64,000 bases of DNA from Streptomyces mirabilis (GCF_018310535.1 NZ_CP074102.1:5704001-5768000), one strand, 5' to 3'; shown: positions 53,359-61,632, counted from the stretch's first letter. A program made the numbers and translations. Notes: a model not told the origin generated them from the sequence alone.

Positions 53359-55366
53359 GTGTGAACGATGTAACCGGACGTCAAGCTCAGGATAGCCAGC
53401 CGGTGGAAGTCCGGTCCGGGGAGACGCCAGGGTCCCCGGTAGCTGACTCCCGGCGTCGCCCGAAATGGTGGCGTCGAAGTGGAGTGACAAGCGCCTCTCG
53501 GGGGCGTGCAACCGACCAGTCCGCAACATGAAGTGAAGCCTGCAGCGTCGTCATTTAACCCCCGCCCGCGGGCGGGCCAAGGAGGAGCCGAGCCTGTGCT
53601 TGATTGGCGAAGGCCACGGAAGATGATCTCGGACCTGGAGCGGTCGTCGAAGAACCTCCCGGCGTAAGGGGCGTGGAATGGTCGGAAGGTTGTCCTGGGA
53701 ACTGGAGAGAGCCTCCTCGGCCCCGGGTATTGCGGCCCGGGAAGCGTGGCCTGCCTATAACCGGCAGAACCGGGAAATGGCGGGTTGTCGAGAGGCAGTC
53801 GGAGGGGGTCGTAGTAGTGACGATCGGCGGGACAACACAACCCGCTGGGAGCGAAGGGCCCCTGCTTCATCGACGCGATTCGAAAACAGGGAGGGACCCG
53901 GATGAGTGCCGTTACGGCTAGTTCCATCCGCCGGGAGGAAAGCGTCGCAGGACCAGTCCGCCGTCCTCTGGACAAGGTCCGAGCCTTGCAACGGACGCTT
54001 TACCGCTGTGCCGAGCAAGAACCCGAACGCCGGTTTCACGCCCTGTATGGCCATGTCCACCGCATGGACGTTCTGAGGCGGGCGTGGGCCGGTGTGTGCG
54101 CAAACCGGGGTGCCCCCGGCGTGGACGGTACGACCGTCGACGCGGTGGAATCCTCGGGGGTGGATGCATTCCTCCAAGACCTTTCGCAGAGACTGCGGGC
54201 GCATACGTATCGTCCGTCAGTGCTGCGACGGGTCCAGATTCCCAAACCGGGGCGGCCGGGGGAGTTCCGGCCGCTATCGATCCCCACCGTGGCGGACCGC
54301 GTGGTGATGACGGCTGCGAAACTGGTCATGGAACCAGTATTCGAGGCCCAGTTCACCGAGGCGAGCTATGGATTCAGGCCGAAGCGGTCCGCGATCGACG
54401 CGTGCGAGGCAGTGCGTGTCGCCGCGAACCAGCGGCGGGAGTGGGTGTTCGAGGCCGATATCCGCGACTGCTTCGGCACGATCGACCATGAGGCGCTGAT
54501 GGCCCAAGTGGCGCGGCGTGTGGTGGACCGGCCGATGCTGAAGCTGATCCGGGCCTGGCTGCGGATGGGAGTCCTGGTGGGCGGGGTGACCTCGCCTACC
54601 GGGGCGGGAACCCCTCAGGGCTCACCGATTTCCCCATTGCTGGCAAATATCGCGCTGCACGTTCTCGACGAGGCGTGGCAGAACGAAGGTCGCCGGCTGG
54701 GGACGTTGGTGAGGTACTGCGATGATTTCGTAGTCCTGTCGCCGACCAAGCAACGGGCCGAACAGGCCCGTGAATTGGCGGCACGAGTTCTGGAACGGCT
54801 CGGGATGCGATTGCATCCTGAGAAGACCGGCATCGTCTGCCTCACCCGAGGCGGGCAGGGCTTCGACTTTCTCGGCTTCCACCACCGGAAGATGGAATCG
54901 TGGAAATGGCGGGGCAGGTACTACTTGCAACGCTGGCCCTCGGCCAGGGCGATGCGGGTACTGCGGGACAAAGTCCGTGCGGCGACCGCTCGTTCGAAGA
55001 CTGAGCGGCCGGTATCCGCCGTGGTCGCCGATCTCAACCCGGTCCTGCGGGGCTGGTCGGCGTACTTCCGTAACGGGAACTCCGGACGGAAGTTCAACGT
55101 GGTCGACGGCTATGTCCACGAACGGCTGGCGATCTTTGCCAGCGCGAAACACGGACTTGCGGGCAGGAACTGGACCACCCGATTTACTTATGGGTGGATC
55201 ACCCGGCTCGGTGTCTACCGCCTTACCGGAAACGTGCACAGGGCAACGGCGCATGCCAGCCGGTGAACGATGTCGGAAAGCCGTGTGCGGGAGAACTGCA
55301 TGCACGGTTTGAAGCGGCGGGGACTGGAAACGGGGCATCAGCCACCGCGCCAGTCCCCGACCCTAC
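53359..55366 (+). mobile_element. Group II intron, copy 2
   Basis: Same 5' GTGTG start, maturase gene, domain V (55277-55311) and 3' end as copy 1. Here the downstream exon is unique DNA (TGAGGTCCGTATCG). Confidence 0.82.
53902..55266 (+). CDS. ltrA: Group II intron reverse transcriptase/maturase, copy 2
   Basis: Identical in translation to the maturase at 48586-49950, including the YCDD catalytic box, the maturase domain and the lack of an endonuclease domain. Confidence 0.94.
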   Translation: MSAVTASSIRREESVAGPVRRPLDKVRALQRTLYRCAEQEPERRFHALYGHVHRMDVLRRAWAGVCANRGAPGVDGTTVDAVESSGVDAFLQDLSQRLRAHTYRPSVLRRVQIPKPGRPGEFRPLSIPTVADRVVMTAAKLVMEPVFEAQFTEASYGFRPKRSAIDACEAVRVAANQRREWVFEADIRDCFGTIDHEALMAQVARRVVDRPMLKLIRAWLRMGVLVGGVTSPTGAGTPQGSPISPLLANIALHVLDEAWQNEGRRLGTLVRYCDDFVVLSPTKQRAEQARELAARVLERLGMRLHPEKTGIVCLTRGGQGFDFLGFHHRKMESWKWRGRYYLQRWPSARAMRVLRDKVRAATARSKTERPVSAVVADLNPVLRGWSAYFRNGNSGRKFNVVDGYVHERLAIFASAKHGLAGRNWTTRFTYGWITRLGVYRLTGNVHRATAHASR

Positions 55367-55370
55367 TGAG

Positions 55371-55795
55371 GTCCGTATCGCCTTGTGTGCGACTGTGTGG
55401 CCGCGAGCCCCCTTTCCTGGCTGGGAAGGGGGCTCGCTGGCTTTCGTCGGCGCGGGAGTCCATGGGCTTGGCGCTGTGGGGTGCCTCACGTGGCTGAGTT
55501 ACGAGTTGCTCTACGTCGTCAAGGCCCGGCTGCGCTCCGCTCCGCCGGGCGCGCTCCCGGCTCCGCGCCGGGCGCCGCTCCTGCCTTCGGCCCGCTCCGC
55601 GCGGGCTGCGCCGACGCGCGCCCTGGGTTGGGTTGGCCGGCGGCATGAGGTCAGAACAGTCGTGGCTGGGGCGGTCGGCTCCACGACTTTAGCCAGCCAC
55701 TTTGGGGCGAGCCTCGAAGATCACGGCCCCAACGTCGTGCTTCAACGGGCAGGTTCACGGACTTCCCGACTCGTCATGAGCTTACGGGGCCATGA
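55371..55795. other. Hairpin-rich noncoding stretch of the first cargo block
   Basis: Starts with the displaced downstream flank of the radical SAM/small-ORF unit, including the terminator at 55403-55437. Then come GC hairpins (GCCCGGCTGCGCTCCGC ... and repeated GCTCCGC/GCGCGGGC runs, 55526-55620) and an 8-bp dyad AGTCGTGG/CCACGACT (55658-55688). No credible gene. Confidence 0.5.
55403..55437 (+). terminator. Terminator displaced from the radical SAM unit
   Basis: GCGAGCCCCCTTTCC pairs with GGAAGGGGGCTCGC. Related hairpins (GAGCCCCCT...AGGGGGCTC) follow copies 2 and 3 of the gene-end repeat at 58370-58397 and 61603-61632, showing that this sequence once lay directly after the small ORF at 46418. 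Confidence 0.75.
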
Positions 55796-57328
55796 TCACT
55801 CGCCCCAAAGCAGCTCCAGCCCGCTAGGCGGAAGGTCATCGTCGTCTGTGCCTGTCGGGCATGCTTTGGGGAGTGTGACTGATAGGCCGATGCTCTCCAT
55901 CGCGGCTTGGAAGGGGACTCCGGGTGGTGTTGCCGCTGACCAGATCACGGAGGTGCAGGTGCTGGTGTCGCAGTTTCCGCCGAATGTGAAAAAGTCGCCG
56001 CTCTCCACGGACTTGCAGCGGCACACAGCGTGTCTCGGGTTGCGCGGGTCGATTTCGCAGTCCACGTCCAGACAGTTTGCCCATTGTGCTCGGGGTGTGC
56101 AGGTCATGGTGCGGGTACGGTGATTGGTGTTTTGTGTCGAGAACGTCGATACCAATCTGTTGTCGGCTGGTGCCCGCTCTGCACACGACTTATAGCCGTA
56201 GGAGTAGCCGTATTCCACCACGCAGCGGCAGATGAGGACGTTCGGGTCGCTCGGCGAGGGTTTGCAGGCGGCTTTAGTACACAGCGCGTAGCGCTGTTTG
56301 CAGAGCCATCCCCCAGCGAACTTCACTCGCTTTGGGCGCCAGTTCGCCCCGGTAACACCGTGGGCCATCGCGCGGGTGGAGAAGACGGCGGGTAGCATCG
56401 CGGCCGAGGCGAACAACAGCGCGCGTCGTGCGATCGTTGATCTACCACGCGGTTGGAGTGCCCTGGTCACCAGGTCGGCGATCTCTGCTGATCCAGCTGC
56501 TGGCGCGGCGGCGAGGATCCGGTCGGTGTCGATCAGCATTGCGCTGGGTGTGGCGGTCAGACCGTAAGTGGTGAGCAGCATTCGGTCTTCGTCTACCAGT
56601 AGGTTCTGCAGCCCGTGCTCACGTGAGAAGGCAACGCTGTCTGCGGGGGAACCGCCGTTCACGATTGCGATGGTCAGCCGTTCTGCATAGGCCTTTTGCC
56701 ACCGGGCCACCTGTGGCAGCAGTGCGTCGCACGCGCTGCACGCGTGATCAGTGAAGAGAAGCAGGAGTGGCTGATGCGCAGCGGCAAACAGTTTGTCGAG
56801 GGTCCATACTTGTCCCGTTGCGTCAGGCAGTGAAAAGCCCGGTGTGACCATGCCCGGTCGCACTTTCCCGGATCGCTTGAGTCCCAGCACCACCCAACAC
56901 GTCGCTGCGATGGTCCCTAGGCCCGTGAAGAACCATGGGGCACGCCCGTCGGTTGCGACGAATCCCGCCGTAGCTGCGAGGAGCCCGTTGCGTGCGAGCG
57001 TGGCCCATCCGACCGGCGTGGCGCGTAGCCCTCCGAAGCAGTGGCAATCCGGGGTCCGGCCGCGTGCGATGCTCACCACGATGGCCAGGCAGAACGTCAG
57101 CAACAGTCCGAGCGCTCCGAGCGCACCGATTCTTGCCCATGGGTTGACGATAAGGGCCAGGGCTGTGACGAACTCGTAGGAGATGAGAAGGTATCCAAGC
57201 GGCTTCCCCGTTCGAGCTGGCAGGCCGAAGCTTGCGATTGCGCGAGGCAGTCCCCCGCGGTCCATGAGTTTGGCGATCCCCGCGACCCCGAAGACCGCAG
57301 CCAACACCAGCCGTGCTGCCAGGACCAT
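55796..57328 (-). CDS. MauE-thioredoxin fusion with a duplicated cysteine-rich C-terminal domain
   Basis: A 510-residue protein. Residues 1-140 are a MauE/DoxX-like four-span membrane domain with the conserved DCHCFGG (94-100). Residues 155-290 are a TlpA-like redoxin with active site DHACSACDALLP (CxxC at 197-200) and the cis-Pro in GLTATPSAMLID. Residues 297-322 look like a Tat-type signal (ARRALLFASAAMLPAVFS). The C-terminal 185 residues hold 14 Cys, mostly in two modules (343-382 and 410-453) with the pattern C-x6/8-C-x4-C-x11-C-x-C-x12/14-C. The protein probably handles disulfides outside the membrane; its target may be its own tail. ATG 57326-57328 has GGGAG upstream. Confidence 0.82.
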   Translation of the reverse strand: MVLAARLVLAAVFGVAGIAKLMDRGGLPRAIASFGLPARTGKPLGYLLISYEFVTALALIVNPWARIGALGALGLLLTFCLAIVVSIARGRTPDCHCFGGLRATPVGWATLARNGLLAATAGFVATDGRAPWFFTGLGTIAATCWVVLGLKRSGKVRPGMVTPGFSLPDATGQVWTLDKLFAAAHQPLLLLFTDHACSACDALLPQVARWQKAYAERLTIAIVNGGSPADSVAFSREHGLQNLLVDEDRMLLTTYGLTATPSAMLIDTDRILAAAPAAGSAEIADLVTRALQPRGRSTIARRALLFASAAMLPAVFSTRAMAHGVTGANWRPKRVKFAGGWLCKQRYALCTKAACKPSPSDPNVLICRCVVEYGYSYGYKSCAERAPADNRLVSTFSTQNTNHRTRTMTCTPRAQWANCLDVDCEIDPRNPRHAVCRCKSVESGDFFTFGGNCDTSTCTSVIWSAATPPGVPFQAAMESIGLSVTLPKACPTGTDDDDLPPSGLELLWGE

Positions 57329-58105
57329 GCCCGCTCACTCCCATCGTTCTGGACGCCCTCCGGACGGAGCGCAGGCATCACGCACACATACCACGGCGCC
57401 CCGAACGACTCGTACCGCCTTGCGAGGCCGCGAACAACACTCCACAGGTCAGACTCACCCAGACGGCCGTGAGCCCGGTGGCCGATCGACATCAATGGCG
57501 TCCATTGAAGGTCCTCGGCAGGTTCCGAAATTTCCCCAAGGCCGGGTAGTTGGGGTTTCCGCAGGAACAACGGAGCTCCTTGCGGGACAAACTGCCGTCG
57601 CATCGACGTGGTCGGGATCTTCCCCGACCGCACCGCGTTGATCCGTCTGCTCGGCGCGGTGCTGCCGAGCAGAACGACGAGTGGACCGGGGCCCGCCGCT
57701 ACATGGGACTCGACCTGCTGACCAAGGCCCGCCTCCACCCGATCGAGCCAGAAACCGACGAGACCGCCCTGCCCACCGAACTCACCGCATAGCCTCAAAA
57801 CGAGATCGCCGAGTGGCCGTCGATACACCATTCCCGCGGACGTGACCTCCGGTAACGTTCCTGAGGGGCCTCGTAGCGGCCGGTATGGCCGTCGCTGACC
57901 GTTCCGGCTAGAGCTACGGATCAGAAGGTCGTAGCCCAGGCGATCGTGAGGTCGTCCGCACGGCAAAGGCCGCGACCCGGGGTGGGACAAGGGTCGGCTG
58001 CCTCACCACCGCCGCAAGAGCGTGCCACTCTCGTGCCAGAACGGGCGGGGACTCGCGGGGACTCGCGGGCAACAACGGTGCAATCAAGGGGGCTTGCTCC
58101 AAGCC
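57329..58105. other. Gene-poor stretch with an IS256 remnant
   Basis: Besides the transposase remnant at 57600-57792 I find no gene with family resemblance. Long minus-strand frames here (such as 57097-57990) are shadows of the MauE gene and the remnant. Confidence 0.45.
57600..57792 (+). pseudogene. IS256-family transposase C-terminal remnant
   Basis: IDVVGIFPDRTALIRLLGAV in one frame continues, after a one-base loss near 57662, as AEQNDEWTGARRYMGLDLLT then KARLHPIE to a stop at 57790-57792. This is the end of an IS256-family (Mutator-type) transposase. Everything upstream is missing. Confidence 0.8.
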
Positions 58106-58331
58106 AAGAACGTGGCGTCGGCGCCGAGCGGTCACGCGTACTGAGGTGAGCGAGGCACTCGATCGGGTGTTTGAGGCCCTGGTGGGAGTGAGCGAGGACG
58201 AGGTCGCCGCCGCACCGGCTGCGGCCGGCGCTTCGCGTCCTTGTCCGTCGGCACCGGCAGTGTCCTCCCGGACACCGTTGCCTGGCCCTGGAGGCGCTCC
58301 GCAGATCATCTCCGAGGTGGAGTGGGTCTGA
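58106..58331 (+). repeat. Radical SAM gene-end repeat, copy 2 (shortest coding part)
   Basis: Similarity to the resident copy starts at AAGAACGTGGCGTCGGCGCC, so only the last ~13 codons of the gene end are present, followed by the stop (58142-58144), the small ORF and a hairpin. It borders the first and second cargo blocks. Confidence 0.78.
58146..58331 (+). CDS. Candidate small protein, member 2
   Basis: A 61-residue ORF, GTG one base after the stop of the repeated gene end: VSEALDRVFEALVGVSEDEV and later RTPLPGPGGAPQIISEVEWV. It aligns without gaps to member 1. Coding status is uncertain, as for that member. Confidence 0.4.
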   Translation: MSEALDRVFEALVGVSEDEVAAAPAAAGASRPCPSAPAVSSRTPLPGPGGAPQIISEVEWV

Positions 58332-58369
58332 GGCCAGGTCCACGCTTCGATGCGACTGAGTGACCGGTT

Positions 58370-58397
58370 GAGCCCCCTCCATGAACGGGAGAGGGCT
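58370..58397 (+). terminator. Hairpin after gene-end repeat copy 2
   Basis: GAGCCCCCTCC can pair with GGGAGAGGGCT across a short loop. Its right arm is cut by the junction with the tRNA-Arg fragment. Confidence 0.5.
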
Positions 58398-58439
58398 ACG
58401 GATCAGAAGGTTGCAGGTTCGAATCCTGTCGAGTGCGCA
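58396..58439 (+). other. 3' part of a tRNA-Arg (ACG) gene, probable attachment-site remnant
   Basis: CTACGGATCAGAAGGTTGCA continues into GGTTCGAATCCTGTCGAGTGCGC. These 44 bp equal a tRNA-Arg from its anticodon loop (CTACGGA) to the acceptor end; the T arm is complete, but no 5' half is present. Such 3' tRNA ends are typical attachment sites of streptomycete integrative elements. Confidence 0.75.
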
Positions 58440-58443
58440 GCAC

Positions 58444-58481
58444 GTCAGAGGCCCTGTGGATCACTTCACAGGGCCTCTGAC
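58444..58481 (+). terminator. Terminator that followed the tRNA-Arg gene
   Basis: GTCAGAGGCCCTGTG pairs with CACAGGGCCTCTGAC across an 8-base loop and is followed by TTTTGCG. It has travelled with the tRNA fragment. Confidence 0.85.
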
Positions 58482-58569
58482 TTTTGCGTTGACGACAGGG
58501 TTTGACGGCAACCGTCCACGCGCTCGGGGAGCGTGCGGTCGTAGCCCGCACGGTGGCTGCCTCGACCGG

Positions 58570-59259
58570 TCAAAGGTGGTGCAGCGTCTCGATGATCTTG
58601 GCGGTGACTGCCTTGGTGGAGTAGGGGTTCTGTCCCGTCACGAGCCTGCCGTCAGCGGTGGCGAAGGGGGTCATGGGGATGGTGTTCCTGACATAGTGCG
58701 CGCCTCGCTTGCGGAGTTCGTCCTCCAGCAAGAACGGCACCCTCTTCTTCGCTGTGGCGACTCGCTCCTCCGCGGTGGAGAACCCGGTGACCGTGCGGCC
58801 GTCGACAAGCAGGCTGCCGTCGGAAAGCGTGATGTTCAGCAGTCCGCAGGCACCATGGCAGACGGAGGAGACCACGCCGCCGTTCTCGTAGATCTCCCGC
58901 GCGACCTGCTGCAGTGCAGCGTTCGAGGGGAAGTCCCACATGACGCCGTGCCCGCCGGTGTAGAAGATCGCGGCATACCGGGCCGGGTCGATGTCGGCCG
59001 CCTTGGTGGTGCGGTCCAGGCTCGACATGAACGCGCGATCAGTCATGTACTCGCGCACCAGCTTGTCGGCCCATCCGGTGCTGCGGGGATCCAGCGGCAC
59101 CTGGCCCCCTGCCGGACTGACGAGGTCGACCTCGAAGCCGGCCTGGCGGACCCTGGCATGGAAGTGAACCAGCTCTCCGATCCACAGTCCGGTCCGATGG
59201 GGGTTGGTCCCGTAGGTCGCCTGGTTGGTTGCCACGGCGAGGATCCGCCTCATCGTCAT
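58570..59259 (-). CDS. DJ-1/PfpI-family protein (Hsp31-like, type 1 glutamine amidotransferase fold)
   Basis: A 229-residue protein with the nucleophile elbow VVSSVCHGACGLLN (catalytic Cys-His) and an acid in IFYTGGHGVMWDFPSNAAL, as in Hsp31 glyoxalase/chaperones. These detoxify methylglyoxal or act as stress chaperones. ATG 59257-59259 has AAGGAG five bases upstream. It lies 43 bp after an SDR gene in the same direction, so the two are likely one transcript, opposite to a TetR regulator. Confidence 0.87.
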   Translation of the reverse strand: MTMRRILAVATNQATYGTNPHRTGLWIGELVHFHARVRQAGFEVDLVSPAGGQVPLDPRSTGWADKLVREYMTDRAFMSSLDRTTKAADIDPARYAAIFYTGGHGVMWDFPSNAALQQVAREIYENGGVVSSVCHGACGLLNITLSDGSLLVDGRTVTGFSTAEERVATAKKRVPFLLEDELRKRGAHYVRNTIPMTPFATADGRLVTGQNPYSTKAVTAKIIETLHHL

Positions 59260-59302
59260 CACGACTCCTTGTGTGCTGCGGAGTTGGCCACGGGCTTGGT
59301 GT

Positions 59303-60064
59303 TCAGGCCTGCTCGGTGGGGCGTACGAGCAGCTCGGCGACGGCCACGTGCCGGGGGCGGGTGACGATGTAGCCGACGGTGTCGGCGATGTCCTGGCTCT
59401 GCAGCCGCTCGATGTCGCCCAGGGCGGCGACGATGTGCTGCTGGATGACGTCGGGGTTGTGCGTACGCAGTTCGGTGTCGACGCTGCCCGGCTCGATGAC
59501 GGACACGCGGACGTGCTGGCGTGCCAGTTCCTGACGCAGTGCCTCGCTGAAGGCACCGACGCCGAACTTGGTGGCGCTGTACACGGCGGACATGGCGTAG
59601 GCGTTCCGGCCGGCGAGCGAGCCGATGTTGACGATGTCGGCGACCTGACGCGGCTCCTCGGCGGCGGCCTTGACCAGGTGGGGAACGGCTGCGTGGGCGG
59701 TGTACATCAGACCCATGAGGTTGATGTCGATCATGCGCCGCCAGTCGTTCAGGTCCGCGCTGGGGGCGGGGCCGAGCAGCATGAGGCCGGCGTTGTTGAC
59801 CAGCGTGTCCAGACGGCCCAGGCCCTCGACGGTCCGCTCGACCGCTTCCGCGGCGGCCTGGGCGGTGGTGATGTCGGCGGGCACGACCAGGGCCTTTCCG
59901 TCGGCGCCGGTGATTTCCGCGGCGAGGTCGGTGAGCCGGTCCTCGCGCCGACCGACCAGGGCCACGGAGGCGCCCTCGCGGGCAAGCTCCAACGCGGTGG
60001 CATGGCCGATACCGCTGGATGCTCCGGTGACCAGGGCGACGGTTCCTTCAAGACGACGATTCAC
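59303..60064 (-). CDS. Short-chain dehydrogenase/reductase (SDR)
   Basis: A 253-residue NAD(P)-dependent oxidoreductase. The cofactor motif is TGASSGIGHATAL (TGxxxGxG), with LVNNAGLMLLG, the catalytic Ser in NIGSLAGRNAYAMS and the YSATK Tyr-Lys pair. The Arg-rich VGRREDRL after strand 2 favours NADP(H). Substrate unknown. It is divergent from the TetR gene, with two palindromes between them. Confidence 0.9.
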   Translation of the reverse strand: MNRRLEGTVALVTGASSGIGHATALELAREGASVALVGRREDRLTDLAAEITGADGKALVVPADITTAQAAAEAVERTVEGLGRLDTLVNNAGLMLLGPAPSADLNDWRRMIDINLMGLMYTAHAAVPHLVKAAAEEPRQVADIVNIGSLAGRNAYAMSAVYSATKFGVGAFSEALRQELARQHVRVSVIEPGSVDTELRTHNPDVIQQHIVAALGDIERLQSQDIADTVGYIVTRPRHVAVAELLVRPTEQA

Positions 60065-60103
60065 GGGTTCAAGCCTTTCGATGAACGGCCACGCTGCTGC
60101 GGG

Positions 60104-60150
60104 CCGTACGGGACAGGGGGAGGACGGCCCTGTGGATGGGGGCCGTACGG
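60104..60150. promoter_or_regulatory. Two CCGTACGG palindromes in the SDR-TetR intergenic region
   Basis: The octamer palindrome occurs at 60104-60111 and 60143-60150, each inside GGGCCGTACGGG-like sequence and 39 bp apart. They lie between divergent genes and are the best operator candidates for the TetR protein. Confidence 0.5.
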
Positions 60151-60193
60151 GGGTAGAGGCCGCTCAGGGCAGGGCCGAGGGCACAATGGGGAA

Positions 60194-60802
60194 GTGAGCA
60201 GCACTGGGCAGAAGAGCACCGACAGCACGCGCCGTGAGACCAAGACCGAGGGAGAACTACCGCCTCGCGAACGCCTGGTCCGGGCCGCGTCGCGGCTGTT
60301 CTACTACGAGGGCGTCCGCGCGATCGGCGTGGAGCGGCTGATCGCCGAGGCCGGGGTGACGAAGGCGACCTTCTACCGGCACTTCGCCTCCAAGGACGAC
60401 CTGGTCGTGGCCTACCTGCTGACCAAGGACGCCTACTACCGTGAGGTGGCCGAACCACTGGCCGCCGGGCACCCGCCCGCCGAGGCGATCGACCTGATCT
60501 TCGAGGCCATCGCCGAGCACGCCCGCGAGCGCGACTTTCGCGGATCGCCGTTCATGAACGCGGCCGCCGAGTACCCGGACGCCGACCATCCTGTCCGTGG
60601 CCTGGTGACGTCCCACCGGAACTGGATCCGCACCCTCTTCCAGGATCTGCTCACCCGGCTCGGCCACGCCGACCCGGAGTCGGCCGCCGGTGCGCTGCTG
60701 ATGCTGTACGACGGCGCGATGGCCGCCGGCTACCTGGACGACTCGACGGCCGCCCACAAGACCCTGCTGAACGCCGTCCGGCTCATCCGATCGGACGGCT
60801 GA
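60194..60802 (+). CDS. TetR-family transcriptional regulator
   Basis: A 202-residue repressor. The N-terminal helix-turn-helix reads IGVERLIAEAGVTKATFYRH FASKDD (residues about 40-65) after LVRAASRLFYYEGVRA, and the ligand domain follows. GTG 60194 has GGGGA upstream. It is divergent from the SDR/DJ-1 pair, which it probably controls together with itself. Ligand unknown. Confidence 0.9.
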   Translation: MSSTGQKSTDSTRRETKTEGELPPRERLVRAASRLFYYEGVRAIGVERLIAEAGVTKATFYRHFASKDDLVVAYLLTKDAYYREVAEPLAAGHPPAEAIDLIFEAIAEHARERDFRGSPFMNAAAEYPDADHPVRGLVTSHRNWIRTLFQDLLTRLGHADPESAAGALLMLYDGAMAAGYLDDSTAAHKTLLNAVRLIRSDG

Positions 60803-61271
60803 GCCCAGTGGGGCCGCGCGAAGCAGTGGCCCTCTGCGGGGCCCCAGCCAGGCCGGGGCACGGGTTGCTTTCATGGAACTCTTTGATCTCTCTTCGACGT
60901 GCGCCAGGGCCCACCAGCAGTTCTCTGCATGGAGGCAGTCCCGCCCGGAAGGCCGAGGGGCCACCCCCTTCAGAGGTAGGAAGACCGGTCGTTCTCCCTG
61001 TCGACGGTAGCCCCCTCGGCGTTCGCACGCCACTGGCCGGCCTCATTTGTGGCATCCCTCACCGGTCCGCAGCCGGCTCACGCTGCCGGTTCAGAGGGCC
61101 ATCCATGACGCGCAGCTCACGGACGCGCCACGGCGGTCGCCGTACGGCAGCGGAGTACAGCAGTGGTGGTGCGCGCGCCAACGTAGGCTTGAGGTGGCGG
61201 ACTTCGAGGACAGGGACAGCGCCGCGCACGGATGCCTTCAGCAACCGGGACGGCTACTTCGCGTTGCCACC
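60803..61271. other. 470-bp stretch without a supported gene
   Basis: Short frames on both strands lack family resemblance; those ending at 61332 and 61382 only read into the repeated gene end. I see no promoter or repeat here worth naming. Confidence 0.45.
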
Positions 61272-61566
61272 TGCCCGCAGATGGATACGGCCATACAAAT
61301 CGGCCCGACCGGCAAGAAGCTGCTGCCCTTGACGGTCAAGAACGCCGGCCCCGCGCCGGCGCCGAGCGGTCACGCGCACTGAGGTGAGCGAGGCGTTCGA
61401 TCGGGTGATTGAGGCCCTGGTGGGAGTGTGCGAGGACGAGGTCGCCGCCGCGCCGGCTGCGACCGGCGCTCCCGGCCCTCGCCCGTCTGTACCGGTGACG
61501 CCCTTCCGGACACCGTTGCCGGGCCCTGGAGGCGCTGCGGGGATCGTTTCCGTGGAGTGGGTCTGA
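61272..61566 (+). repeat. Radical SAM gene-end repeat, copy 3
   Basis: From TGCCCGCAGATGGATACGGC to the stop at 61380-61382 (CPQMDTAIQIGPTGKKLLPL and so on), then the small ORF. The coding part has the same length (111 bp) as the resident copy. The upstream sequence is unrelated, so the junction lies at TGCCC-CAGATGGA. Confidence 0.85.
61384..61566 (+). CDS. Candidate small protein, member 3
   Basis: A 60-residue ORF with GTG one base after the stop of the repeated gene end: VSEAFDRVIEALVGVCEDEV and later RTPLPGPGGAAGIVSVEWV. It lacks one codon (Glu) near the end compared with members 1 and 2. Coding status is uncertain. Confidence 0.4.
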   Translation: MSEAFDRVIEALVGVCEDEVAAAPAATGAPGPRPSVPVTPFRTPLPGPGGAAGIVSVEWV

Positions 61567-61602
61567 GGGCAGTTCGGGGCTGCCATGCGACCGAGACCAG
61601 TT

Positions 61603-61632
61603 GAGCCCCCTTCCTTGATTGGGAGGGGGCTC
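61603..61632 (+). terminator. Hairpin after gene-end repeat copy 3
   Basis: GAGCCCCCTTCC pairs with GGGAGGGGGCTC (one wobble), followed by GTTGGCG. Same family as the hairpin at 55403-55437. Confidence 0.7.

Larger units (their letters stand above)
51731..55370 (+). repeat. 3,640-bp direct repeat, copy 2
   Basis: Same sequence as 46415-50054 by every translation compared. It is bordered by CTGAG at 51731-51735 and 55366-55370, after which unique sequence (GTCCGTATCGCC) resumes. Confidence 0.93.

Noticed and set aside
46415..55370. Classical composite transposon formed by the two IS copies
   Set aside because: The direct copies bracket only another IS with its passenger gene, and the repeated unit includes the intron; tandem duplication explains the layout better.
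57097..57990. 297-codon minus-strand ORF beside the MauE gene
   Set aside because: It overlaps the MauE gene in another frame and covers the IS256 remnant; the translation resembles no protein.
61047..61382. Independent gene ending in CPQMDTAIQ...
   Set aside because: Only the last 37 codons match anything, namely the radical SAM gene end; the upstream part has no family resemblance or start signal. The same applies to 63433-63753.
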